This document shows positions 30,150 to 38,300 of a stretch of DNA of 64,000 bases, piece after piece. Location: assembly GCF_000226215.1 (NCBI RefSeq), contig NZ_AGFF01000024.1, positions 1 through 64,000 on the forward strand, in the 5' to 3' direction. The DNA comes from Dietzia alimentaria 72. Its GTDB lineage: Bacteria > Actinomycetota > Actinomycetes > Mycobacteriales > Mycobacteriaceae. Each line of letters opens with the position of its first letter. Within the stretch, counting starts at the first letter, position 1. The notes beneath the pieces were generated by a model. It saw nothing but the letters and a program-made list of their open reading frames with translations. It had not been told where the DNA came from and did no database searches. The position numbers were made by a program, and so were the translations under genes.

Positions 30150-31070
30150 GTGCAGCAGGCTACCGCTGCGCGCCCGATTGCGCGCGCAATTCCCCCCACC
30201 TTCGACACCACCGACCTTCTCATCGAGGGGTTCCTCGCCCGGTTCTCGTCGGAATCCACCCGCACCGCCTATGCCGGTGACCTCGCCCTGTGGCGCGACT
30301 GGTGCGACGAGCAGGGCCTGGACGTGCTCACCGTCGAGCGCGGCCACGTCGAGATGTTCGCCCGCTGGCTCGAGACCGCGCGCGGCAACTCCCCTGCCAG
30401 CGTGCACCGTCGACTGGTGTGCCTCCGCAGCTTCTACCGCACAATGGCCGCTGACGGCCGGATCCTCGTCTCCCCTGCCGAGTACGCGCGCCTACCCAGG
30501 GTGCGGCGGGACCGTACCCAGTACACGCACATCACCCGCGGGGAGTTGTCCACGCTGCTCGTCGCGGCCGACGACATCGGGCCCGCGGCCGGCGCACTGG
30601 TCTCCCTCATGGGTGTCCTCGGGCTGCGGGTCTCGGAGGCGTGCGCCTTGGACGTGGACTGCGCGGACCGGCACGAGCGAGGGCACCGCATCCTCACCGC
30701 TACGGGTAAGGGCGCCACGGTCACCGGCATCCCCGTCCCCGTCCCGGTCGGCCGGCGGATTGACGCCGCCCGGGGCGAGCGGCACCTCGGCCCGCTGATC
30801 CTGCGTAGGGACGGCTCGCGCATGACTCGCCGCTCCGCTGCTCGTGTCGTCGCAGCGGCAGCTAAGCGCGCGGGGATCGATAAGCACATCAGCCCCCACG
30901 ATCTCCGCGCTGCGGCGATCACGTGCGCGCTGGACTCGGGGATCCCGTTGCGGGACGTGCAGACGATGGCCCGGCACGCCGATCCGCGTACGACGGAGAT
31001 CTACGACCGTGGCCGGCGGGACATTGACCGGCACGGCGCGTACATCCTCGCCTCGTATCTCGCGGCCTGA
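30150..31070 (+). CDS. Tyrosine recombinase (first of two)
   Basis: A 306-residue XerC/D-like recombinase, GTG start behind CTCTGGAG. An N-terminal SAM-like core-binding domain (residues about 20-110, STRTAYAGDLALWRDWCDEQ) is followed by the catalytic domain with LGLRVSEACAL (R160), GKGATVT (Lys), HDLRAAAI (H250, R253), the third-site ARHADPRTTEIY with H about 273, and the nucleophile Y285. All residues are present, so it should be active. It is transcribed away from the lysis operon between two terminators, so it has its own promoter. A second recombinase lies 700 bases on, in the opposite direction. Confidence 0.9.
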   Translation: MQQATAARPIARAIPPTFDTTDLLIEGFLARFSSESTRTAYAGDLALWRDWCDEQGLDVLTVERGHVEMFARWLETARGNSPASVHRRLVCLRSFYRTMAADGRILVSPAEYARLPRVRRDRTQYTHITRGELSTLLVAADDIGPAAGALVSLMGVLGLRVSEACALDVDCADRHERGHRILTATGKGATVTGIPVPVPVGRRIDAARGERHLGPLILRRDGSRMTRRSAARVVAAAAKRAGIDKHISPHDLRAAAITCALDSGIPLRDVQTMARHADPRTTEIYDRGRRDIDRHGAYILASYLAA

Positions 31071-31078
31071 GAACACGG

Positions 31079-31115
31079 AACCGCCCCCGACCATGCCGGT
31101 CGGGGGCGGTTTTTG
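31079..31115. terminator. Bidirectional terminator
   Basis: AACCGCCCCCGACC (31079-31092) pairs with GGTCGGGGGCGGTT (31098-31111), followed by a T-run on the right (TTTTT) and A-rich sequence on the left. It separates the rightward recombinase from the leftward Ltp gene. Confidence 0.85.
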
Positions 31116-31130
31116 TCGTTGCTGGGGCGG

Positions 31131-31700
31131 TCAGTACGCCTGGCTTGCGCCATACTCGGCCTGCTCGGGAGTGAACTTCTCGAACACGAGCTGGTCGACC
31201 AAGCCTTGCCGGGACATCGGAGACATGGCCATGTATTCCTCGGCCTTCTTGGCTGCCTGTTCGTTCCAGTCGGCGTCGACGTTCTCGGCGGCGTACTGGG
31301 CGGCCTCGGGGCTGTAGTCCTCGAACTGCAGCTGATCAACGAGCCCCTGCTGGGAGAACGACGAGACCGAGAGGTAGCGGTCAGCGGACCGGAGAGCGTT
31401 CTTGAACTCGCGAGGCACGTCCGTCTCCTGCTCTGCCTGCTCGGGCTCGGCTTCTGGGGCAGGCTCGGCGTCGCCGTCAGGGGCGGGCGCGGTCTGGCTA
31501 GTAATGGTGCTCGTCGAGTCTGAGTCCTCGTTGTCGCCGCTGCCGTTGATCGCGGTCACGAGGATCACGACCAGGAGGAAGATGCCGAGGACGATGAGAC
31601 CGACCTTCATGCAGCCACCCCGCTTCTTCTTCGGGGCCTTCTGGGGCGGGTACGGCCCGTCGGGCTGCTGGTAGGGGTTCTGCGGGCCGGGATGCGACAC
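31131..31700 (-). CDS. Ltp-type membrane protein, possible superinfection exclusion
   Basis: A 189-residue membrane protein, GTG start on the minus strand behind AAAGG. A Pro/Gln/Gly-rich N-terminus ends in KKKRGG and is followed by a membrane helix (VGLIVLGIFLLVVILVTA, about 32-50), a linker rich in Glu/Pro/Ser/Thr, and two tandem Ltp repeats of the ALRSADRYLSVSSFSQQGLV type at residues about 100-185. The same repeats occur in the Ltp lipoprotein of Streptococcus phage TP-J34, which blocks injection by other phages. There is no lipobox; the anchor is the helix. It probably blocks superinfection in the lysogen. Its location next to integrase fits lysogenic expression. Confidence 0.85.
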   Translation of the reverse strand: MSHPGPQNPYQQPDGPYPPQKAPKKKRGGCMKVGLIVLGIFLLVVILVTAINGSGDNEDSDSTSTITSQTAPAPDGDAEPAPEAEPEQAEQETDVPREFKNALRSADRYLSVSSFSQQGLVDQLQFEDYSPEAAQYAAENVDADWNEQAAKKAEEYMAMSPMSRQGLVDQLVFEKFTPEQAEYGASQAY

Positions 31701-31751
31701 GGATAGCCTTTCCGTAGGGGATGGTCTATTCGTAGCAGGTGTGCACGACGT

Positions 31752-32633
31752 TTACGCCGCCCTGGGTAAATCCCATGCGGCTCGCGCGGCGTCTCGGAGC
31801 CGGTCTCCGGTGACGCCGACGTACCGGGCGGTGGTCTGAATGTTGGCGTGGCCGAGCAACTCCTGGACCGCGCGTAAGTCGTTGGTGGCGGCGTACACAC
31901 GGGTGGCGTAGCGGTGGCGCAATGTGTGGGCGGTCCATCGCCCGGGCAGTGCGTGGGAGATGAGTTTTCCGAGGTAGTGCGGGGACAGGTGGCCGTCTAT
32001 TTGGCCGGGGAACACGAATCCGTCGGTCTTGCGGATACGGAACGCGACCCGCTCGGGCACCGGGACAACGCGCACATGCCCGCCCTTGCCGACGACGCGC
32101 AGGGCACTGCCGTCGACTGCGGTCATGAGCTGAGTCGAGTGCAGGGCGGCGGCTTCGGCTCGTCGCAGGCCGGTGGCGTCGATCGCCTCGATCGCCAAGC
32201 GGGTCCGATCGTCGGCCTCGGTGAGTCCGGCCAGAAGTGCGGCGTCGGGGGCGGGCCGCGGGAGGGCGCGCGGGACGGTCACTGTCGGAAGGGAAGAGGC
32301 GGGGTCGATGTCGACCTGGCCTGTCGCATGGAGCCAGCGGAACAATGTTGTGAGGGCTGCGCGGTAGGCGCGGCGGGTTTCGGGGGCCCAGTCGCGGGAG
32401 CCGAGCCACGAGATGAGGTGCTCGCGTGTGATCTCTGGTGGTGGGGTCGTGGGGTGGTCTGCGGCGAAGCGGCGTAGTTGGTAGCTGCGCATGTCGCGGG
32501 TGGAGCGCGGGCGGCCGGCGGCGCGTAGCTCTGCGTCGAACCTGGCGAGTGTGTCGCGCCATGCCGGGGGGACGTACACAGTGGTGGACATAGGCACAGT
32601 GGTAACCGAGAACAGATGTGGCGCGCGTGACAT
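31752..32633 (-). CDS. int: Tyrosine integrase
   Basis: A 293-residue phage integrase on the minus strand beside the attachment site. The core-binding domain is at residues about 25-110 (TLARFDAELRAAGRPRSTRD). The catalytic domain contains ATGLRRAEAAAL, GKGGHVRVVPVP, HTLRHRYATRVY, LLGHANIQTT and the nucleophile Y in ARYVGVTG, so it looks intact. Two starts are possible, ATG 32633 and an in-frame ATG at 32591; neither has a clear ribosome binding site. I keep the longer form because it follows the upstream gene by only 3 bases. Closeness to the tRNA fragment makes it the likely integrase of this prophage. Confidence 0.92.
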   Translation of the reverse strand: MSRAPHLFSVTTVPMSTTVYVPPAWRDTLARFDAELRAAGRPRSTRDMRSYQLRRFAADHPTTPPPEITREHLISWLGSRDWAPETRRAYRAALTTLFRWLHATGQVDIDPASSLPTVTVPRALPRPAPDAALLAGLTEADDRTRLAIEAIDATGLRRAEAAALHSTQLMTAVDGSALRVVGKGGHVRVVPVPERVAFRIRKTDGFVFPGQIDGHLSPHYLGKLISHALPGRWTAHTLRHRYATRVYAATNDLRAVQELLGHANIQTTARYVGVTGDRLRDAARAAWDLPRAA

Positions 32634-32636
32634 TTG

Positions 32637-32861
32637 TTAACTCGTGTTCTGTTTGTGATCTACGGAAGTCCAGCCTGCGAGCTTGCCATCGTCGTGGATC
32701 AGGGTGTCAGGGTGGGCGTCCTGGACGTCGGACCAGCCGTCGCCCATCCAGTAGCGGACCTTCGCCACCGAGGGGTATTCGCGGACGACGAGTGCCCGGC
32801 AGGTCACCTCACGGCTACACAGACCGACCAGGGAGACGGTGCGCGGTGTCCGGGCGCTCAT
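32637..32861 (-). CDS. Small phage protein upstream of integrase
   Basis: A 74-residue protein in the frame of the minus strand, ending 3 bases before the integrase start. The GC-rich third positions and the composition (VREYPSVAKVRYWMGDGWSD, then LIHDDGKLAGWTSV) look like a real gene. No helix-turn-helix is evident, so it is not a typical excisionase, though its position beside int would fit a recombination directionality factor. The ribosome binding site is weak. Role unknown. Confidence 0.5.
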   Translation of the reverse strand: MSARTPRTVSLVGLCSREVTCRALVVREYPSVAKVRYWMGDGWSDVQDAHPDTLIHDDGKLAGWTSVDHKQNTS

Positions 32862-32943
32862 GCTGCGATGAGTTCGCGAGGGGTGGTGTCGGCGGGCCGA
32901 AGCGGGATCACCTCGCCTCCCGCTGAGCTGGGTCGTTCCCCAT

Positions 32944-32981
32944 ACCAGCGGGTTCGGGGTTCGAGTCCCTGATGGCGCACA
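32944..32981 (+). repeat. Prophage attachment site: 3' fragment of a tRNA, probably tRNA-Lys
   Basis: From 32945 the sequence reads as the last part of a tRNA: anticodon-stem arm CCAGC (32945-32949), a variable loop, a T-arm CGGGG-TTCGAGT-CCCTG (32955-32971), the acceptor 3' strand ATGGCGC (32972-32978) and the discriminator A. The 5' half is missing: the bases before it do not form a D-arm or a 7-base anticodon loop. It is followed by a strong terminator. This is how an att site looks after integration into a tRNA 3' end. The sequence resembles actinobacterial tRNA-Lys, but the anticodon is not present, so the identity is inferred. Confidence 0.8.
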
Positions 32982-32992
32982 GCGAACAAGAC

Positions 32993-33027
32993 CCCGGTCA
33001 CCACAATCGTGGTGACCGGGTTTTTTT
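32993..33027 (+). terminator. Terminator of the split tRNA
   Basis: CCCGGTCACCAC (32993-33004) pairs perfectly with GTGGTGACCGGG (33009-33020), loop AATC, followed by seven Ts. It belongs to the host tRNA gene and is where host sequence resumes. Confidence 0.9.
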
Positions 33028-33059
33028 GTACCCAGGATCAGAGCGTATCCGGGATGAGA

Positions 33060-33091
33060 AAAGAGGCCTCCCCTTATGGGAAGGCCTCTTC
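33060..33091 (-). terminator. Terminator of the DUF3618 gene
   Basis: AAGAGGCCT (33062-33070) pairs with AGGCCTCTT (33083-33091), with extra CCC/GGG pairing inside. On the minus strand it is followed by a T-rich TTTTCTC stretch, so it ends the leftward small gene. Confidence 0.75.
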
Positions 33092-33129
33092 GTTGCGCCC
33101 CAGGGCTGCAAATCCTCGCACTAGAGGCT

Positions 33130-33402
33130 TCAGGCCCTCCTGGCCGCCAGGTACGCCTCGATCCGTGCGCGCTCCTTGCGCTTGTTCGCCATCGACACCG
33201 TGATACCGCCGATGACCAGCGCCGCGATGCCGCCGAGCACCGCCAGCACCCTCGGGTCCTTCAGCGCTGTCGTGGCCCGCTCTTTGCCCTCGGTGGCGAG
33301 GTTCTTGGGATTGACCCGGTCGATGATCTCGTCCAGGGTCGTCGCGAGATCGTCACGCGCCTTGGCGATGTCGCCTTCGATGCTGTCGTAACTCCTGGAC
33401 AC
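33130..33402 (-). CDS. DUF3618 membrane protein
   Basis: A 90-residue actinobacterial protein of the DUF3618 family. The N-terminal half is an acidic helix (SRSYDSIEGDIAKARDDLAT and LDEIIDRVNPKNLA), followed by a single membrane helix (VLAVLGGIAALVIGGITV, about 54-71) and a basic cytoplasmic end (NKRKERARIEAYLAARR). In M. tuberculosis the corresponding gene Rv2520c lies next to bcp (Rv2521) and the acpS-fas pair, and the same order is found here. Its function is not known. It starts with ATG on the minus strand, with divergent bcp upstream. Confidence 0.82.
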   Translation of the reverse strand: MSRSYDSIEGDIAKARDDLATTLDEIIDRVNPKNLATEGKERATTALKDPRVLAVLGGIAALVIGGITVSMANKRKERARIEAYLAARRA

Positions 33403-33550
33403 GAGACCTCCGTCAATCGCTCGTCCGCGGGGTGCCGCGGGTACTGGACTCCGCCCACGCTACTGCACCCGGGGACGATCCGCGCCGGTGCGGCGGTGCA
33501 TCGGATAGGTTATTGGGGTCAGACGCCCCGACTCGACCTCAGGAGTACCG

Positions 33551-34048
33551 GTGACATCACGGCTCGAGGTGGGCCAGACCGCCCCCGCCTTCACCCTCCC
33601 CGACGCCGACGGCACACCCACGTCGCTCGAGGATCTCCTGGCCGCGCACGGCCGGGTGCTCGTATACGTCTATCCCGCCGCCATGACGCCGGGCTGCACC
33701 ACGGAGACCGTCGATTTCGAGAACGCCCTGCAGCAGCTCGCGGACGCCGGAATCGCAGTCGTCGGGGTGTCCCCCGACGCCCCGGCCAAGCTCACGAAGT
33801 TCCGCGACAAGTACGACATCACGTTCCCGCTGCTGTCGGACCCCGACAAGTCGATGCTCTCCGAGTGGGGCGCGTTCGGTGAGAAGAAGAACTACGGAAA
33901 GACCGTCATGGGTGTCATCCGCTCGACGTTCGTCGTGGAATCCGACGGCACCCTGTCATTCGCCCGCTACAACGTGCGCGCCAAGGGGCATGTATCGATG
34001 ATCGCCAAGTTGCTCGGTGTTGAGCTGCCCGAGCCCGTGGAGGGCTGA
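33551..34048 (+). CDS. bcp: Thioredoxin-dependent thiol peroxidase (Bcp)
   Basis: A 165-residue peroxiredoxin that reduces hydroperoxides using thiols. The active-site stretch YVYPAAMTPGCTTETVDFEN contains the peroxidatic cysteine (GCTTE). Many Bcp proteins have a second cysteine five residues on; here that position is valine, so this is a one-cysteine form. Other expected parts are present: FTLPDADGT, VVGVSPDAPAKLTKFRDKYD and an FVVESDGTL strand. It starts with GTG. Gene order with acpS and fas matches M. tuberculosis. A TetR gene follows 8 bases later and may be in the same operon. Confidence 0.92.
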   Translation: MTSRLEVGQTAPAFTLPDADGTPTSLEDLLAAHGRVLVYVYPAAMTPGCTTETVDFENALQQLADAGIAVVGVSPDAPAKLTKFRDKYDITFPLLSDPDKSMLSEWGAFGEKKNYGKTVMGVIRSTFVVESDGTLSFARYNVRAKGHVSMIAKLLGVELPEPVEG

Positions 34049-34056
34049 GACCGCAC

Positions 34057-34797
34057 ATGACCAATGACCCGCCGGAGCACGAGCAGGATCACACACACGA
34101 ACCCACGGACGAGGCGGTCCAGGACGAGCCCAATATCCTGGTCCCGCGCCGCAGGCCCATTCAGGAACGCAGTCGGCGCAAATTCCAGGCGTTGCTCGCG
34201 TCCGCTCGAGAGGTCCTCGTGGAGGAGGGCTTCGAGTCGTTCACATGTGAGGAGGTCGCCTCCCGCGCCGGCGTTCCCATCGGGACGCTGTACCAGTTCT
34301 TCGCGAACAAGTACGTGCTGGTGTGTGAACTCGACCGCCAGGACGCTCACGGCGTGATCGAGGAGGTCGAACGCTTCGCCCAGAAGATCCCGGCACTGGA
34401 CTGGCCGGAGCTGCTCAACGACTTCCTGGACCACCTCGCGGACCTGTGGCTGCGAGATCCGTCTCGTCGTGCCGTGTGGTTGGCCACACAGGCGACCCCG
34501 GCCACCCGCGCCACCGCGGCGGTCAATGAGCGCGAGATCGCCCGGATGATCGCGAGTGTGCTGGCCCCCCTCATGCCCGCGACCGAGCGCGAGCAGCGTG
34601 CGTTCATGGCCGAGATCCTGGTGCACGTGGCGTACTCGGTGCTCAATTTCTCGGTCAGTACCGGCACGAGCAGCGCGAACGCGATAAGTGCGGCTTCAAC
34701 GATCGGCGAGGACGCCCACGACGCCACCGTGGCCGAACTCAAGCGGATGCTCACCGCCTACCTGTGGTTGGCGGAGAAGCAGGCGCAGTCCGACTGA
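34057..34797 (+). CDS. TetR-family transcriptional regulator
   Basis: A 246-residue DNA-binding regulator, ATG 34057. After an acidic, probably disordered start, a TetR helix-turn-helix is seen at residues about 40-90: FQALLASAREVLVEEGFESF, then CEEVASRAGVPIGTLYQFFA. The C-terminal ligand-binding part is helical with no recognisable specific signature. It follows bcp closely and is transcribed toward acpS-fas on the other strand. It may control bcp or the fatty acid genes, but that is not shown by sequence. A related TetR, FasR, controls fas in Mycobacterium, so this is worth comparing. Confidence 0.88.
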   Translation: MTNDPPEHEQDHTHEPTDEAVQDEPNILVPRRRPIQERSRRKFQALLASAREVLVEEGFESFTCEEVASRAGVPIGTLYQFFANKYVLVCELDRQDAHGVIEEVERFAQKIPALDWPELLNDFLDHLADLWLRDPSRRAVWLATQATPATRATAAVNEREIARMIASVLAPLMPATEREQRAFMAEILVHVAYSVLNFSVSTGTSSANAISAASTIGEDAHDATVAELKRMLTAYLWLAEKQAQSD

Positions 34798-34820
34798 GTC
34801 CCAGATGCAGGATCGGATCG

Positions 34821-35348
34821 TCAGGCCCCGGGGCCGTCGACGACCACGAACGCTATGGCGGAGCCGCCGTCGTGACTGAGTGAGACGCTCCAGCGGACGC
34901 CCTCCCCCAGCGTTGCCGCTGCCTGACGGGCCACTTCGCCACTGAGGCGTACCGAGGGCCTGCCCCATGCGTCACAGACCGTCTCGATCTCGGACCAGCG
35001 CAGCAATTCCGGCGAGATCGGCGGCGGCGAGCCGTAGAGCGCCACCGACCACGCCTTGACGACCGCCTCCTTGACCGCCCACCGGCCCGCCAGGTGGCGG
35101 GCCACCGGGTCCTCGTGAGGCGCCGTCTCCGAACCTCGGCGGGACGACGACGAGACCGCAGTGCCGGCACGTGCCCCGCGGGCCTCGGCGCGTTCACGAC
35201 ACTGCCTCCGCTCGGTGGGCGAGAACGCCCCGGAGAACCGCGTGCCGGGTTCGGCCAGGGACGCGGCGAAGGCGCCGAGATCGACTATGTCGACCCCGAC
35301 GCCCCGAACGCCCCCGCTCGCGTTTGATACGCGCTCGAGTCCGCTCAT
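34821..35348 (-). CDS. acpS: Holo-ACP synthase (4'-phosphopantetheinyl transferase)
   Basis: A 175-residue enzyme that attaches phosphopantetheine to the ACP domain of the neighbouring fatty acid synthase. I start at ATG 35348 (MSGLERVSN), 13 bases after the fas stop; an upstream in-frame extension would lie inside fas. The GVGVDIVDLGAFAASL motif near the start, RFSGAFSPTERRQC, the ARHLAGRWAVKEAVVKAW motif (Mg and CoA binding) and the WSVSLSHDGGSAIAFVV end are all typical. The fas-acpS order is conserved in Mycobacteriales. An odd feature is the Ser/Arg-rich insertion at about 65-90. Confidence 0.95.
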   Translation of the reverse strand: MSGLERVSNASGGVRGVGVDIVDLGAFAASLAEPGTRFSGAFSPTERRQCRERAEARGARAGTAVSSSSRRGSETAPHEDPVARHLAGRWAVKEAVVKAWSVALYGSPPPISPELLRWSEIETVCDAWGRPSVRLSGEVARQAAATLGEGVRWSVSLSHDGGSAIAFVVVDGPGA

Positions 35349-35361
35349 CCGCTTGTCAGGC

Positions 35362-38300
35362 TCACTCGTCGCCCGCACCTGTGGACGAGGCGAGCACGCC
35401 GTCGTCGTTGATCCTCGCGGCCGGATCCAGCAGAACCGCGGCCTCGCGGTCCTTGACCTCATCCGCCGAGCCCTCGCCCAACCGTCGAGCCTCGGGACGG
35501 ACGTACAGGGATTCGCCCCCGTAGAGGGCGTCCACGAGACGGCGGGCGCCGGAACGCTCGCGCTCGAGACCCGACTCCCGGATGCGGTTCGCCTCGTCCT
35601 CTCCGTAGGTGGACTCCACCGCGCGATGGAACGCCTCGGGATGCGTCACGGCGATCAGGCCGGACACGTGGCCGAAGCCCAGTGAGGTGAGCAGTCCCGC
35701 CTTCAGCGGCATCGCGCCCCCCAGCTGCAGGGTCTCCCGCAGCCACACCAGGTGCGGGTGGTGATCCAGGACGTCGTCGACACAGTCCAGCGAGCGGTTG
35801 GGCGGAAGGGTGCCCGAGCGCAGCATCTGGGTGAGACCGATGAGCTGGAACGCGGCGGCGCCGCCCTTGGCGTGACCCGTGAGGGTCTTTTGCGAGACGA
35901 CGAACAGCGGGTTGCCGTCCGCGCGTCCGATGGCAGCGGCGAGTCGCTCGTGCAGATCCGACTCGTTGGGGTCGTTCGCCTTGGTCGAGGTGTCGTGCTT
36001 GCTCACCACGGCCAGATCGTCGGCGGTCAGGCCCAGCTGCGCGAGGCCCCGGGCCAGCGGCGAACGCTTGCCCCCGCGGCCGGCACCCAGCGCACCCAAC
36101 CCGGGAGCCGGGATGGAGGTGTGGGCACCGTCGGCGTAGGAACCCGCCCACGCCACCACGCCATGGACCGGAAGTCCCATACGGGCCGCCACGTCACCAC
36201 GGGCCAGCAAGATGGTGCCGCCGCCGGCGGACTCCACGAATCCGCCACGGCGACGGTCATTGGCCCGGCTGTAGTGCCGCTCGTCGATACCCTTGCCCGC
36301 CATGGCCGCGGAATCAGCGGTCGCAGACATGTCGGCGAAGCCCTGGATCCCTTCGGTGGACAGGTCGTCGAACCCGCCCGCCACCACGAACTCGGCCTTG
36401 CCCGCGCGGATCTTGTCGAAGCCTTCCTCGACGGACACCGCGGTGGTGGCACATGCCGCCACGGGGTGGACCATCGAGCCGTAGCCGCCGACGTAGGACT
36501 GCATGACATGCGCTGCCACGACGTTGGGCAGAGCTTCCTGCAGCGTGTCGTTGGCGCGGCTGCGACCGAGGATGCCGTCGATGTACAGCGACCGCATGCT
36601 GGTCATGCCGCCCATGCCGGTGCCCTGCGTATTGGCGACGTCGGACGGGTGCACGTGGGCCAGCAGCTCCGCCGGGGTGAACCCCGAGGAGATGAAGGCG
36701 TCCACGGTGGCCACCAGGTTCCAGGCGGCCACCCGGTCGATACCGGAGACCATGTCGGCCGGGATGCCCCACGCGGTGGGGTCGAAGCCGGTCGGGATCT
36801 GGCCGCCCACCACGCGGGTGAGTGTGGTGCGACGCGGGACGCGGATCTCTGTTCCCGCCTTGCGGGTGACCGTCCACTCCCCGTCCTCGCTGTGGGTGAC
36901 CACGGTGTTCTCAGGGTCGTCGGCGAGGTAGGCACGGGCCTGGGCCTCGTCGTCCACCACGAAGGACAGGTCCTCCGGCAGGAACACCGAGGTCAGCTGC
37001 GGTGATGAGTTGTCGAACATCTCTGCGCGCGCGTCGTCGGCGTAGGTCCGCACGCCCACACGGGCGAGGACCTCATCGTGGAAGCGATCGACGATATCGG
37101 CCTCGGCGATCGGGTCGCCGGACTCGGTGACCGTCCAGCCCGCACGCGGCGATTCCTCCCACGTGATGAGTCCGGTGGACCAGGCCAGCTCCACGACACC
37201 TGCGGCGGTGAGGTCGCCCGTGGTCTCCACCTCGAAACGGGTGCGGGCACTGCCGTAGGGACCGACCTCGCCGGACCCCACGATCACCACCATGTCGTCG
37301 AGATCCTGGGTGACCTCGCCCCAGTCGGGACGCTCGTCGGCCGTGACGATCGGCAGTGAGGGCAGCGCAGCGATGGTGCCGGCGGCCTCGTCCGTCGAGG
37401 ACTCTGTCGGGGTGGTCGGGCGGTCCGCGGCGAGCGCGGCCATATCCAGGTTCGCTGTGCCGAGTCCGCCGGTGAGGTCGACGGTCACGGGGGCGTCGCC
37501 GGCGGCGTCACGGAACTCGGGGCTGCACCAGCGGAGCAGTTCGGTGGCGATTTCGGTGGTGGACCAGGTGGACACACCCGCGGCCTCCACGGCCTCGACG
37601 AGCGGGTCGTTGTGACCCATCAGTCCGGTGCCGCGTACCCAGCCGATGATGGCGTGGACAAACGTCACCCGCTCCGACCAGGTCTTTTCCGATCCCCACT
37701 TGGCGATCATCGCGTCGAGCGCCGCCTTGGCCTCGCCGTACGCACCGTCGCCGCCGAAGATGCCGCGGTTGGGCGAGCCCGGCAGGACCACGTGCAGGCG
37801 GGAGTCCACGTCCGTCTCGGAGCCGATGGCACCGAGTCCGGCGACGAGCTTCTCCACGCTCCAGAGCAGGACCCGCATCTCCGTCTCGGCGCGCGGGCCG
37901 GCGTCGGCCATCGAGCCCTGGACACGGGGAGCCGCGAAAGGGAAGAACAGAGTCGGGGTGAGGGCCGGCTTGAGTACGGTGGTCTGACCGCCGGCCGACT
38001 CGGCGTGCTCAGAGCCCACCCACTCGACCAGCGCGTCGACATCCGAGTAGGAAGTCATGTTGACCGGCAGGACCCACAGCTGTGCACCGCCGCGTGCATT
38101 GGAGCGGTACAGGTCCTTGAAGAAGGCCAGCTTGGACTGGTCCAGGCTGGAGGTGGAGGCCACCACGGTGGCGCCTCCGGCGAGGAGACTGCCGGTGACC
38201 GCCGCGGCGATGGAACCCTTTCCGGCTCCGGTGACGACGGCGACGTCACCCGCGTACGCGCCCACGAATTTCTCGACCGCGGTCTCGGCGATCTGCCGGT

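Larger units (their letters stand above)
1..32981. mobile_element. Integrated siphophage (prophage), right-hand part
   Basis: The region carries a contiguous late-gene module in the order usual for long-tailed actinophages: HNH, terminase, portal, protease, capsid, connectors, tail tube, tape measure, baseplate, lysis, integrase. It ends at a 3' fragment of a tRNA gene at 32944-32979, beside a leftward integrase, and host genes begin right after the tRNA terminator. The left end, with the early control genes and the other attachment site, is outside the window. Nearly all reading frames are intact, including both recombinases, terminase, portal, capsid and lysins, so the element looks recent and possibly inducible. 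That is inference from open frames only. Confidence 0.95.

Noticed and set aside
1..32900. Phage repressor or cro-type gene in the window
   Set aside because: I looked for a helix-turn-helix repressor next to the integrase and in the early region. The only HTH-like proteins are at 4637-5284, which is in the wrong context for an immunity repressor. It is probably left of the window.
35349..35462. N-terminal extension of acpS into fas
   Set aside because: The upstream in-frame codons overlap the fas coding sequence and have no AcpS-like sequence before the GVGVDIVDLG motif.
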